The translations under genes and the position numbers were made by a program. Below are positions 47,799 through 55,774 of a stretch of 64,000 nucleotides of DNA, one piece after another. Each line of letters starts with the position of its first letter. Position 1 is the first letter of the stretch. The stretch spans positions 124,001 to 188,000 of the forward strand of contig NZ_RJJQ01000003.1 in NCBI RefSeq assembly GCF_003724155.1, read 5' to 3'. The notes beneath the pieces are model-generated. The model was given only the letters and a program-made list of their open reading frames with translations, was not told the DNA's origin and ran no database searches. Origin of the DNA: Flexivirga caeni (lineage in GTDB: Bacteria > Actinomycetota > Actinomycetes > Actinomycetales > Dermatophilaceae).

Positions 47799-48271
47799 CT
47801 CGTACCCCAGTCGTATCGTTGTTTGGCAAGTTTCAGGTAGACGAAGGTCTCGGTCTCGCTGACCCCGTCGATGGTGCGGATCTGCTTTGTGAGCAGCTCG
47901 AGCAGGTGCTCGTCGTCGACGCAGACGACCTCAACCAGCAGGTCGAAGCGCCCTGCGGTCAGCACGACATACGCAACCTCCGGCAGCTTGCTGAGCGCTT
48001 CCTGCACCGGCACGAGGTCGCCGCGGACACTCACGCCGATCATGGCCTGGCGGTCGAAGCCCACCTGCGCGGGGTCGGTGACCGCGACGATCTGCAGCAC
48101 CTCAGACTCGACCAGGCGCTGCACCCGCTGACGCACCGCAGCCTCGGACAGGCCGATGTCGCGAGCAATCGCGGAGTAGGCAGCACGGCCGTCGGTCTGC
48201 AGCCGTGCGATGATCGCCTTGGAGACTTCGTCGAGCGTGGCGGAGGTCACGCTGCGATTTGTCTCGGCCAT
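47795..48271 (-). CDS. Lrp/AsnC family regulator
   Basis: 158 residues from ATG 48271. The N-terminal winged HTH reads LDEVSKAIIARLQTDGRAAY and IGLSEAAVRQRVQRL. The C-terminal RAM ligand domain (VAYVVLTAGRFDLLVEVVC) binds amino acids in this family. It is divergent from the serine dehydratase gene over 87 bases and co-translated with an aminotransferase, so both may be targets. Confidence 0.92.
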   Translation of the reverse strand: MAETNRSVTSATLDEVSKAIIARLQTDGRAAYSAIARDIGLSEAAVRQRVQRLVESEVLQIVAVTDPAQVGFDRQAMIGVSVRGDLVPVQEALSKLPEVAYVVLTAGRFDLLVEVVCVDDEHLLELLTKQIRTIDGVSETETFVYLKLAKQRYDWGTR

Positions 48272-48346
48272 GGCCGCATTTTGCCACGTATTTCGTAGCG
48301 AATCAAGCAATCAGTCGCGGAATCCATTGCCTGGTCGCGTGTTGAC

Positions 48347-48358
48347 TATGATTTACCC
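48347..48358 (+). promoter_or_regulatory. -10 box for leaderless sdaA
   Basis: TATGAT at 48347-48352, six bases (TTACCC) and ATG 48359. No ribosome-binding site is present. Confidence 0.6.
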
Positions 48359-49732
48359 ATGGCGTTGAGTGCATTCGATCTGTATTCCGTCGGCATCGGT
48401 CCGTCGTCCTCGCACACCGTCGGCCCGATGCGGGCCGCGAAGACCTTCGCCGACGGGCTGGTCGAGTCCGGCCGGTTGTCGGACGTATGCCGCGTGCGGT
48501 CCCAGCTCTTCGGTTCCCTCGGCGCGACCGGCCACGGACACGGGTCCGACAAGGCCGTCGTGCTGGGTCTCGAAGGCGAAGTGCCCGAGACCGTCGACAC
48601 GGCCACCACGGACGCGCGGGTCGCGACAGCGCGCGAGCGCCATACCTTGCGGCTGGGCGGCACCCGCACGATCGGCTGGGACCCGGACGAGGACCTGGTC
48701 ATGCACCGGCGCAAGTCCCTGCCGGCCCACCCCAACGGCATGCAGTTCGACGCGTATGACGCCTCGGGCGAGCTGGTCGCCACGCACGTCTACTACTCCG
48801 TCGGCGGTGGTTTCGTGGTCGACGAAGCCGCGACCGGCGCGGACCGGGTCGTGCTGGACGACACCACGGTCGAGTTTCCGTTCTCGACCGGCGCGCAGTT
48901 GCTCGAAATCTGTGCGCGAGAAGGGCTTTCGGTTGCCGAGGTGATGCTGCGCAACGAGCTCGCCTGGCGCACCGAGGACGAGGTGCGCGCCGGGATGCTG
49001 CACCTGTGGTCGGTCATGCAGGATTGCGTGCGGGCCGGCATCGCGCACGAGGGAGTGCTGCCCGGCGGCCTGCGCGTGCCACGGCGCGCGCCGCAGCTGC
49101 ACCGCGAACTGACCAAGGGCTCGCTGCGCGAGGACCCGCTGCGCGTCATGGACTGGGTCAACCTCTACGCGCTCGCGGTCAACGAGGAGAACGCGTCCGG
49201 TGGCCGCATCGTGACCGCGCCGACCAATGGCGCGGCCGGGATCATCCCGGCGGTGCTGCACTACTACGTGAACTTCGCGGACGGCGCGAACGACGACGGG
49301 GTGGTTCGGTTCCTGCTCGCGGCGGCGGCGATCGGCATCCTCTTCAAGGAGAATGCATCGATCTCCGGTGCTGAGGTCGGCTGCCAGGGCGAGGTCGGCT
49401 CGGCCTGCGCGATGGCCGCTGGGGGACTGGCCGAGGTGATGGGCGGTACGCCCGCGCGGGTGGAGAATGCCGCCGAGATCGGCATCGAACACAACCTCGG
49501 GCTCACCTGCGACCCGGTGGGTGGGCTGGTGCAGATCCCGTGCATCGAGCGCAACGCGATCGCGAGTGTGAAGGCGATCAACGCCGCGCGCCTCGCGGTG
49601 AACGGCAGCGGCATACACACCGTGAGCCTGGACAAGGCGATCAAGACGATGCGCGACACCGGCCGCGACATGTCGGTGAAGTACAAGGAGACCGCGCGCG
49701 GCGGCCTTGCCGTCAATGTGATCGAGTGCTGA
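48359..49732 (+). CDS. sdaA: L-serine dehydratase, iron-sulfur type, single chain
   Basis: 457 residues, the fused alpha-beta form. It deaminates L-serine to pyruvate and ammonia. The N-terminus [20 protein letters not shown] is diagnostic. The 4Fe-4S cysteines are in [24 protein letters not shown] and [10 protein letters not shown]. Pyruvate formation fits the acetate and amino-acid genes around it. The start has a -10 box at leaderless spacing and lies opposite an Lrp regulator. Confidence 0.95.
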   Translation: MALSAFDLYSVGIGPSSSHTVGPMRAAKTFADGLVESGRLSDVCRVRSQLFGSLGATGHGHGSDKAVVLGLEGEVPETVDTATTDARVATARERHTLRLGGTRTIGWDPDEDLVMHRRKSLPAHPNGMQFDAYDASGELVATHVYYSVGGGFVVDEAATGADRVVLDDTTVEFPFSTGAQLLEICAREGLSVAEVMLRNELAWRTEDEVRAGMLHLWSVMQDCVRAGIAHEGVLPGGLRVPRRAPQLHRELTKGSLREDPLRVMDWVNLYALAVNEENASGGRIVTAPTNGAAGIIPAVLHYYVNFADGANDDGVVRFLLAAAAIGILFKENASISGAEVGCQGEVGSACAMAAGGLAEVMGGTPARVENAAEIGIEHNLGLTCDPVGGLVQIPCIERNAIASVKAINAARLAVNGSGIHTVSLDKAIKTMRDTGRDMSVKYKETARGGLAVNVIEC

Positions 49733-49742
49733 CGATTTCGCC

Positions 49743-49830
49743 GACCGGGGTACTTATCCATCGACCGGGGTAGATATCCGCGCGGATCCGCTCGCTGGAT
49801 GTACCCCGCTCGGCGGTTTCTACCCCGCTC
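49743..49830. repeat. Nested palindromic element R4
   Basis: Direct GACCGGGGTAC (49743) and GACCGGGGTAG (49763), spaced 20 bp; inverted GAGCGGGGTAC (49801-49811) and GAGCGGGGTAG (49820-49830), spaced 19 bp. It fills the 103-base gap between the converging sdaA and crcB genes. Its half-sites match R3. Confidence 0.8.
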
Positions 49831-49835
49831 GGCGC

Positions 49836-50213
49836 TCAGGCGAGCACGCCGCCGAGGGCGATGCCGGCGAAGGCGGCGAGCAGTGAGACGAGCGCCGTGG
49901 CGACGGCATACCGGGCGCCGACGGCCTTGCCGGTGGTCAGCCAGAGCCGGACGGTCTCGACCGATGCCGTGCTGAAGGTCGTGAAGCCGCCGCAGAGGCC
50001 GGTGCCCAAGGTGTCCTTCGCGGTCGGGGACAGCCACCCCGCGTGGTGCGTGAACGCGCCGGTCAGTGCGCCGAGGACGAACGACCCGAGCACGTTGATG
50101 ATGAACGTGCCGACCGGGAACGAGCCGCGTGCCCGCCGGCGCACCTCGGCGTCGAGCACGAATCGGCTCACCGCCCCGGCGCCACCGAATAGCGCAATCA
50201 GCAGTGTTGTCAT
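49836..50213 (-). CDS. crcB: Fluoride ion channel CrcB/Fluc, subunit 1
   Basis: 125 residues with four membrane helices. Family motifs are GGAGAVSRFVLD, GTFIINVLGSFVLGAL and GLCGGFTTFSTASVE, which line the fluoride pore. Fluc channels export fluoride as dual-topology dimers; two adjacent genes, as here, usually encode a heterodimer. ATG 50213 overlaps the stop of the second copy. Confidence 0.95.
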   Translation of the reverse strand: MTTLLIALFGGAGAVSRFVLDAEVRRRARGSFPVGTFIINVLGSFVLGALTGAFTHHAGWLSPTAKDTLGTGLCGGFTTFSTASVETVRLWLTTGKAVGARYAVATALVSLLAAFAGIALGGVLA

Positions 50214-50653
50214 GCGGTTTCACCGACGCGCACGAGCGACTTCGCAGTGCGTATGCCGAGCCACGCGCCGAGCGCGCCGATCGCGAGGGAGCCCACGACA
50301 TACGAAATGGCAAGTGCCCAGGGCAGTTTCGTCGTTTCGACCATGAAGGTGCTGTATGTCGTGAAGCCCCCCAGCACCCCGGTGCCGATGCCGAGGCGCG
50401 CCAGCCGGCGGTAACCGGTGTCCATGCCCGAGCGGACCAGTCCTTCGAGCAGGAAACCGAGCACAAAGGCGCCGACCACGTTGATGGCGAACGTCGTCCA
50501 CGGCCAGGAGTCCTTCGGGACGGTGAAGGCGTCCTCCAGCAGCGAACGGATGGCCGTGCCGATCGCGCCGCCGACGAAGACGGTCCCGAGCAGGGCCGGG
50601 TCCCGGTGAGCGTGCACGATCGAGCCGCGCCGCCGTGGCAGCGTCACTGCCAC
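50210..50653 (-). CDS. crcB: Fluoride ion channel CrcB/Fluc, subunit 2
   Basis: 147 residues with a longer N-terminus. VFVGGAIGTAIRSLLED, WTTFAINVVGAFVLGFLLEG and GVLGGFTTYSTFMVETTKL are the channel motifs. It pairs with the next gene. No fluoride riboswitch is visible upstream; instead it follows a universal stress protein gene with a 10-base overlap. Confidence 0.94.
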   Translation of the reverse strand: MAVTLPRRRGSIVHAHRDPALLGTVFVGGAIGTAIRSLLEDAFTVPKDSWPWTTFAINVVGAFVLGFLLEGLVRSGMDTGYRRLARLGIGTGVLGGFTTYSTFMVETTKLPWALAISYVVGSLAIGALGAWLGIRTAKSLVRVGETA

Positions 50654-51183
50654 GGCAGACCCGCCGACCAGTCGACGACCTCAAGCGGCACGGTGATGAC
50701 CGGGCGGTGCTGGTGATGACACAGACGGATGGTCACCGACCCGTTCAAGAACTCGCGTACGTGATGCTTACCGAGGCGAGTGCCGATGACGAATCCGGCG
50801 GCGTCGACGGCCCGCGCGAGATGGGTGAGTGCGCGGTCGGGGCGGCCGGCCAGGTAGTGGAAGTGCCAGGGCACCTCGGAGTCGCCGACGGCCTTGGTCA
50901 GCTCCGCAATGATCGTCTCGGAGGTGCTGCGCCACTGCTCGTCCGCGTCGTCCGGGTCGATCGGGGCGTGCCGCACCGAGCCGTCCGGGAATTCCTCGAC
51001 GACGTAACGGCTTTGGTCGGCATACCCGAAGTGGATGCCGGGTGCGCCGACCGCGCGTGCCAGGTTGAGCGCGGTGAGCGCGACGAGCGGCGGCTGCCCC
51101 GGCATGACGCCGACCACGATCGGGTGGGCGTGGAAATCCACCAGGCGGTCGGGACTCGGCTGCGGTGGCTGCGAAGCGGGCAT
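50644..51183 (-). CDS. Universal stress protein family
   Basis: 179 residues from ATG 51183, with GGAGGA 7 bases ahead; a longer frame starts at 51222. The single Usp domain ends in FVIGTRLGKHHVREFLNGSV and CHHQHRPVITVP, a form of the GxxG(S/T)xxxxxxxxxxPVxVVP nucleotide site in which the first G-x2-G-x9-G is altered (GTRLGKHHV). ATP binding is thus uncertain. It is the first gene of the Usp-crcB-crcB unit. Confidence 0.82.
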   Translation of the reverse strand: MPASQPPQPSPDRLVDFHAHPIVVGVMPGQPPLVALTALNLARAVGAPGIHFGYADQSRYVVEEFPDGSVRHAPIDPDDADEQWRSTSETIIAELTKAVGDSEVPWHFHYLAGRPDRALTHLARAVDAAGFVIGTRLGKHHVREFLNGSVTIRLCHHQHRPVITVPLEVVDWSAGLPWQ

Positions 51184-51370
51184 CGTGGGGTCCTCCGGCT
51201 GGATCGCGGGCAGCATGCCCACCCGTCGATCACGACGTGGTAGGAGCCATCAGCATTCTTGCGGTTCGAGCGCGTGCTCGGGCGGGATCCATCGCCCGGG
51301 CCAACTGTAAGGGACGGCTTCGGCTACCGCGCGGTAGGGCGGCACCACCGCGTGGCCGGCCGACCCGGCG

Positions 51371-51382
51371 TAGCGTGGCCGC
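51371..51382 (+). promoter_or_regulatory. -10 box for leaderless lipB
   Basis: TAGCGT at 51371-51376, GGCCGC, then ATG 51383, with no ribosome-binding site. Confidence 0.55.
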
Positions 51383-52015
51383 ATGCGCATCGAACACGTC
51401 GGCTTCGACCCGGATTTCGTCGACTACCAGGCGGCCTGGGACCTGCAACGCCAGGTTCATGCCCGGGTCGTCGCCGGCGAGCAGGAGGACACGACGCTGC
51501 TGCTGGAGCACGAGCGGGTCTACACGGCGGGCAAGCGCACTGAGCCGCACGAGCGGCCGTTCGACGGCACCCCGGTCATCGACGTCGACCGTGGCGGCAA
51601 GATCACCTGGCACGGCCCGGGTCAGCTCACCGGCTACCCGATCGTGCACCTGGCGCAACCGGTCGACGTCGTCGGCCACGTGCGCCGGCTGGAGCAGCTG
51701 ATGATCGAGGTGTGCGCCGACCTGGGCCTGCAGACACAGCGGGTCGAGGGACGCAGCGGGGTCTGGCTCCCGGCGGAGGACGGCAGGCCGGAGCGCAAGC
51801 TCGGCCAGATCGGCATCCGGGTCAGCCGTGACGTCACGATGCACGGCTTCGCGCTCAACTGCGACTGCGACCTGTCCTGGGCGCAGGTCATCGTGCCGTG
51901 CGGCATCGCGGACGCCGGGGTCACCTCGCTCACCGAGGAGCTCGGCCGGGACGTGACTGTGGCGGAGGTCGTCCCCTACATCGAGAAGCGCCTGCCCTTC
52001 ATCGTCGGGGCCTGA
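51383..52015 (+). CDS. lipB: Lipoyl(octanoyl) transferase LipB
   Basis: 210 residues. It moves octanoate from acyl carrier protein to lipoyl domains, such as those of the E2 enzyme encoded at 59.5-61.2 kb. [20 protein letters not shown] is the family core, the catalytic Lys is in [11 protein letters not shown] and the catalytic Cys in [13 protein letters not shown]. lipA, which usually follows, is not here; a DegT gene takes its place. Confidence 0.96.
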   Translation: MRIEHVGFDPDFVDYQAAWDLQRQVHARVVAGEQEDTTLLLEHERVYTAGKRTEPHERPFDGTPVIDVDRGGKITWHGPGQLTGYPIVHLAQPVDVVGHVRRLEQLMIEVCADLGLQTQRVEGRSGVWLPAEDGRPERKLGQIGIRVSRDVTMHGFALNCDCDLSWAQVIVPCGIADAGVTSLTEELGRDVTVAEVVPYIEKRLPFIVGA

Positions 52016-52154
52016 ACCAACCGGATCGCGGTGTCGGGCGTCTGCCAGGGAGCCGACATACCGAAAGCGGCAGAATGTTCACAGCCGACTCCTAGGACGC
52101 TGTAATCTCGACGCTGGCCGGTCTGTCGACGGAACGGTCCACGACACTGGAGAC

Positions 52155-53336
52155 ATGGTGACAACCACGGACGACGCCGTCACATCGCCCGCAGGCGTAC
52201 GACGCATGCTCGCGCAGGCGACCGGCACCGACGCCGATGACTGGTTCCTCGTGTTTCGCGCGCGCTACGCGATGCGGGTCGTCTTCCAGGCCATCGCCGA
52301 CGTGCGTGGCCCCGGGGCAGTCACGACGCAGCTGCTGACGTGTGTCACGGCGGTGAGCCCGATCACCGCGACACCATTGCGGCCGGTGTATGGCGAAGTC
52401 GCTGACGCCTCGCTGGCGCTCGACCCGGACACGCTGCACCTTGACGCGGCCACTCGTGCCGTGGTGCTGCAGCACACGTTCGGCATCATCGACCCGCAGC
52501 GTTCGGCCGCAGTGCGGCATGCCGCAGACTCGGCGGGCGCGCTGCTCGTGGAGGATTCGGCGCACTGCGCGACGCGGATGGCGAAGGACGACGCCGGCCG
52601 GCCACTCGCCGACGTGTCGGTGCACTCCTTCGGTGCCGAAAAGCTGCTGGCGACTCGGTTCGGGGGCGCCATCTGGATCAACCCCGATCTTGCCGACGGC
52701 GCACTGCAGCACCGGCTGCGGACCGAGCTGGGCAGCCTCCCGCACCTCGGCGTGCAGGTCTCAGCGCGGTCCCGGGCCTACCGCAGCGAGGTGCGGGTGC
52801 TCAACCGCCTTCCCGGCGCCGTCGCGGCACCGGCCCGTCATGCACTCACCCGGCTGGGCCTCTTCGAGCCGCTCGTCGCCGACGCCGAGACCCGTGGTGG
52901 GCTGCCGTATGACGCGACGCGTCCGGCCGGCTGGATGATGACCGCGGTGGCGGAGCAGCTCGGCCGGCTGGAGAGAGTGCAGACCCGCCGGGCGGCGGCC
53001 ACTGCGGCATACCTGCGCGAACTGCCCGACACGGTGCAGGTCCCGGCGAGCATCACCGACACCAGCCCGCTGGTGCGGTTTCCCTTCTTCGCCGGCTCGA
53101 CGCAGGAGGCGGAGCGCCTCATCGCCATACTCACGGCGGCCGGGGTGTATGCCGGCAGGTGGTATCGCCCCGCGCTGTTCCCCGGGGTGCCGGACCCGGC
53201 CGCGTTCGGCTTCGTGCCGGGGGAGACGACCCCGCGCACGCAGGAACTCATCGCGCGGATCGTCAACCTCCCGACCACCGTCGACCCGGCTGAGGCCTCG
53301 CGCGCGGCCGGCATCGTGCGATCGGAGCTGCGATGA
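52155..53336 (+). CDS. DegT/DnrJ/EryC1-type PLP enzyme
   Basis: 393 residues from ATG 52155; GTG 52158 is an alternative, and a TAATCT -10-like box lies at 52103. The fold type I sequence shows the family's Asp-Ser-Ala-His segment LVEDSAHCATRM and the PLP Lys in SFGAEKLLATRFGGAIWI. The last third has the usual RRAAATAAYLRELPD and AGRWYRPALFPGVP. The family usually transaminates sugars. Here the gene overlaps a D-Asp-ligase-like gene, so a role in cell-wall precursor chemistry is possible; the reaction is unknown. Confidence 0.8.
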   Translation: MVTTTDDAVTSPAGVRRMLAQATGTDADDWFLVFRARYAMRVVFQAIADVRGPGAVTTQLLTCVTAVSPITATPLRPVYGEVADASLALDPDTLHLDAATRAVVLQHTFGIIDPQRSAAVRHAADSAGALLVEDSAHCATRMAKDDAGRPLADVSVHSFGAEKLLATRFGGAIWINPDLADGALQHRLRTELGSLPHLGVQVSARSRAYRSEVRVLNRLPGAVAAPARHALTRLGLFEPLVADAETRGGLPYDATRPAGWMMTAVAEQLGRLERVQTRRAAATAAYLRELPDTVQVPASITDTSPLVRFPFFAGSTQEAERLIAILTAAGVYAGRWYRPALFPGVPDPAAFGFVPGETTPRTQELIARIVNLPTTVDPAEASRAAGIVRSELR

Positions 53337-54556
53337 ACTTCGGGAACGACGACTTCGTCCCGGTCATCATCGGATCGGGTCTGAACGCCTACAACATCGC
53401 GCGGTCGCTGCATGAGTCGTTCGCGGTGAATTCCCTTGCCGTCGGCCGGTTTCCGCTCCGGGAGACCGCGCATTCGAAGATCTTGCAGGTCCGCACGGTG
53501 CGCGATCTCGACGAACCGGCAGGCGTGGTGCGCACCCTGGCCGAGGTGGCCGCGGAGTTCCCCGATCGCCGGCTGCTGCTCTTCCCGACGATCGAGTTCT
53601 ACACCGGGGTCGTGCTGGAGCACCGCGACGAACTCGACGACCGCTACGTCGTACCGCTGCTGAGCAAGCAGCTTGCTGACCGGCTGATGAACAAGACCGA
53701 CTTCTACCGCACCTGCGAGGAACTCGGCGTGCCGCACCCGGCGACCCGGATCGTCTCGCCGGGCGACGACACCTCGGTCCTGGACGACCTGCCGTTCGGC
53801 TACCCGGCGATCCTCAAGCCGGCGGACACCGACACCTATCCGCGGCTGAGCTTCGAGGGCAAGCAGAAGGTCTACCTGGTGCAGGGGCGCGAGGAGATGT
53901 GGTCGATCGCGCAGCGGATCTTCGCCGCGGGCTACGACAGCGACCTGATCGTGCAGGAGTACCTCTCCGGCGACGAGTCGGTCATGCAGGTCGCCAACTC
54001 CTACTCCGATCACTCGGGCACCGCCCGGGTGATCTCGGCCGGGCAGGTCGTGCTGACCGAATACAACCCGAGCCTGATCGGCAACAACAACGCGATCCTG
54101 TCGATCAACGACGACGAACTCACCGCATCCGTCCGCCGGTTCCTGGACGGCGTCGGGTATGTCGGCCTGGCCAACTTCGACGTGATGGTCGACCGGCGCA
54201 CCGGCGAGTCGAAGCTGCTGGAGGTGAACCTGCGGCCGGGGGCGACCGGCTACTACGCGATGGCCGGCGGACTGAATCTCATCGCCACAGCCGTTCGTGA
54301 CCTGGTCTATGACCGGCGGGAAGAGTTCACCAGCGAGCAGCGCGAGCGGCTCTGGGTCAACGTCCCCTACCCGGTGGTGCTGCGGTATGCGCCCCGCTCG
54401 CTGCGGCACCGGGCGCGGGCTGCGGCGAAGCACGGGGTGGTCCACACCCTCGACTACCGGCCGGACCGCAGCCGCGAGCGGCGGCTGGACATCGCCCGGG
54501 TCGACGCCCGGCACACGATCGACTATCTGAAGTTCGCGGCGAAACGACCACACTGA
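53333..54556 (+). CDS. ATP-grasp carboxylate-amine ligase, D-aspartate-ligase-like
   Basis: 407 residues; ATG 53333 overlaps the DegT stop (ATGA). The N-terminal pre-ATP-grasp domain (VPVIIGSGLNAYNIARSLHE) recalls, from memory, Aslfm, the Enterococcus faecium enzyme that joins D-Asp to the lysine side chain of peptidoglycan precursors. The ATP-grasp domain has YPAILKPADTDTY, LIVQEYLSGDESVM and the metal-binding LLEVNLRPGATGYYAMAGG. A basic C-terminal tail of about 60 residues follows. It would act in the cytoplasm on UDP-MurNAc-peptide. The substrate is inferred, not shown. Confidence 0.78.
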   Translation: MNFGNDDFVPVIIGSGLNAYNIARSLHESFAVNSLAVGRFPLRETAHSKILQVRTVRDLDEPAGVVRTLAEVAAEFPDRRLLLFPTIEFYTGVVLEHRDELDDRYVVPLLSKQLADRLMNKTDFYRTCEELGVPHPATRIVSPGDDTSVLDDLPFGYPAILKPADTDTYPRLSFEGKQKVYLVQGREEMWSIAQRIFAAGYDSDLIVQEYLSGDESVMQVANSYSDHSGTARVISAGQVVLTEYNPSLIGNNNAILSINDDELTASVRRFLDGVGYVGLANFDVMVDRRTGESKLLEVNLRPGATGYYAMAGGLNLIATAVRDLVYDRREEFTSEQRERLWVNVPYPVVLRYAPRSLRHRARAAAKHGVVHTLDYRPDRSRERRLDIARVDARHTIDYLKFAAKRPH

Positions 54557-54589
54557 TATGGAGTGACCAACGAGGTGTTGGGGGGAAGA

Positions 54590-55714
54590 ATGACAGGCTC
54601 AGATGCGGCGGTGGCGGCCCGTGGCGGGGCAGAACTCTCGGTTCGCCAGTGCACAGCGGCCGAGTTCGTCGACGTGGTGCACGCAGCGGGTCGGGTCATA
54701 CCCGTCGAGCAGTCGCCGCAGTGGGCGAGGTATGACGACGTGCTGCCGGGGCGCGCGCACTGGCGGTTCCTGGTCGTCAGCGACGGGGACGCGCCGATGG
54801 CGGCGCTCAGCCTCAGCGCGCAGCGCAGCAGATTGCTGGACCAGTTGTGGGCGAAGCGGGGTCCGGTGTGGCTGGACGACGACCGCAGCGCTGCGCGAGA
54901 GCGTGCGTTGCGCGAGGCGCTCGCGGCATACATCCGCGCGGAGCGGCCGTCGGCAGGACTGCTGCGGCTGCACACCGAGCATGCCGGTAGCGATCTGGTG
55001 GAACCGCTGGTCGGCGTGAGTTGCGACCGGACCGTGCTGCTCGACCTCACCCAGTCCGAGGAAGACCTGCTGGCGGGGATGTCCCAGAACGGCCGCCGCA
55101 ACATTCGCAAGGCGCTGAAGAACGATGGCCTGGTCTTTGCCGACGAGACCGCGATCGGCATCCGGCACTTCGAGACGGTGATGTACCCGATCTTCGAGGA
55201 GACCGCCCGGCGGGACGGATTCGTGCTGCGGCCGTGGCGGAGCTACTACGAGATGCTGCGCCGGCTCGGGCCGGACACCTGCCGGCTGTTCACCGTCCGC
55301 GACGAGGGGTCCGTGGTCGCCTGGACGCTCGTCACGGAGTATGACGGGCAGGCGGGCTACTACTTCGCCGCCTCGGCCGACACCGCGCGCGACACGTACG
55401 CCGTCTACCGGCTGGTCTGGGGTGTCTTGCAGACCTTGCAGGCCGAGGGAGCGGAGAGTTTCGACTTCTGCGGCGCCGGCTCCGACCGGGCGCCGAGCTT
55501 GCTGAGCCTGAACCGCTTCAAGCTCAACTTCGGCAGGCAGGCGCTCCTCGAAGTCCCGGGACCGTGGGACGTCGTGCTGCGGCCGAATGCCGTGCGCCTC
55601 TTCCACACGGCTCGCTCCACGCGGACGGCGCTGCGCCATACGGCGGCGCGGGCGCGCGCCCTGCGGGCCCGGCAGCCGATGGCGTCCGGCGAGAGGTTCG
55701 ACTTCGTCGAGTAG
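54590..55714 (+). CDS. FemABX-type peptidyltransferase (interpeptide bridge)
   Basis: 374 residues from ATG 54590, with GGGGGGAAG just ahead; a GTG at 54563 gives 9 more residues. Two GNAT-like halves are present: QSPQWARYDDVLPGR and MSQNGRRNIRKALKNDG in the first, GYYFAASADTARDTYAVYRL and FDFCGAGSD in the second. Known FemABX proteins transfer Ser, Ala, Gly or Thr from tRNA to the Lys side chain of the stem peptide. It follows the ATP-grasp gene by 33 bases, which supports one bridge-building unit. Confidence 0.85.
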   Translation: MTGSDAAVAARGGAELSVRQCTAAEFVDVVHAAGRVIPVEQSPQWARYDDVLPGRAHWRFLVVSDGDAPMAALSLSAQRSRLLDQLWAKRGPVWLDDDRSAARERALREALAAYIRAERPSAGLLRLHTEHAGSDLVEPLVGVSCDRTVLLDLTQSEEDLLAGMSQNGRRNIRKALKNDGLVFADETAIGIRHFETVMYPIFEETARRDGFVLRPWRSYYEMLRRLGPDTCRLFTVRDEGSVVAWTLVTEYDGQAGYYFAASADTARDTYAVYRLVWGVLQTLQAEGAESFDFCGAGSDRAPSLLSLNRFKLNFGRQALLEVPGPWDVVLRPNAVRLFHTARSTRTALRHTAARARALRARQPMASGERFDFVE

Positions 55715-55774
55715 GCCGCCCAGCGCTGTGGATAACTTCTGCGGGAGGTGGGCGTCTCGTGCGACGGTGCTGTC

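Noticed and set aside
50654-51382. Fluoride riboswitch for the crcB genes
   Set aside because: I could not find the conserved pseudoknot-type pattern; the crcB genes are preceded by a co-translated stress protein gene.
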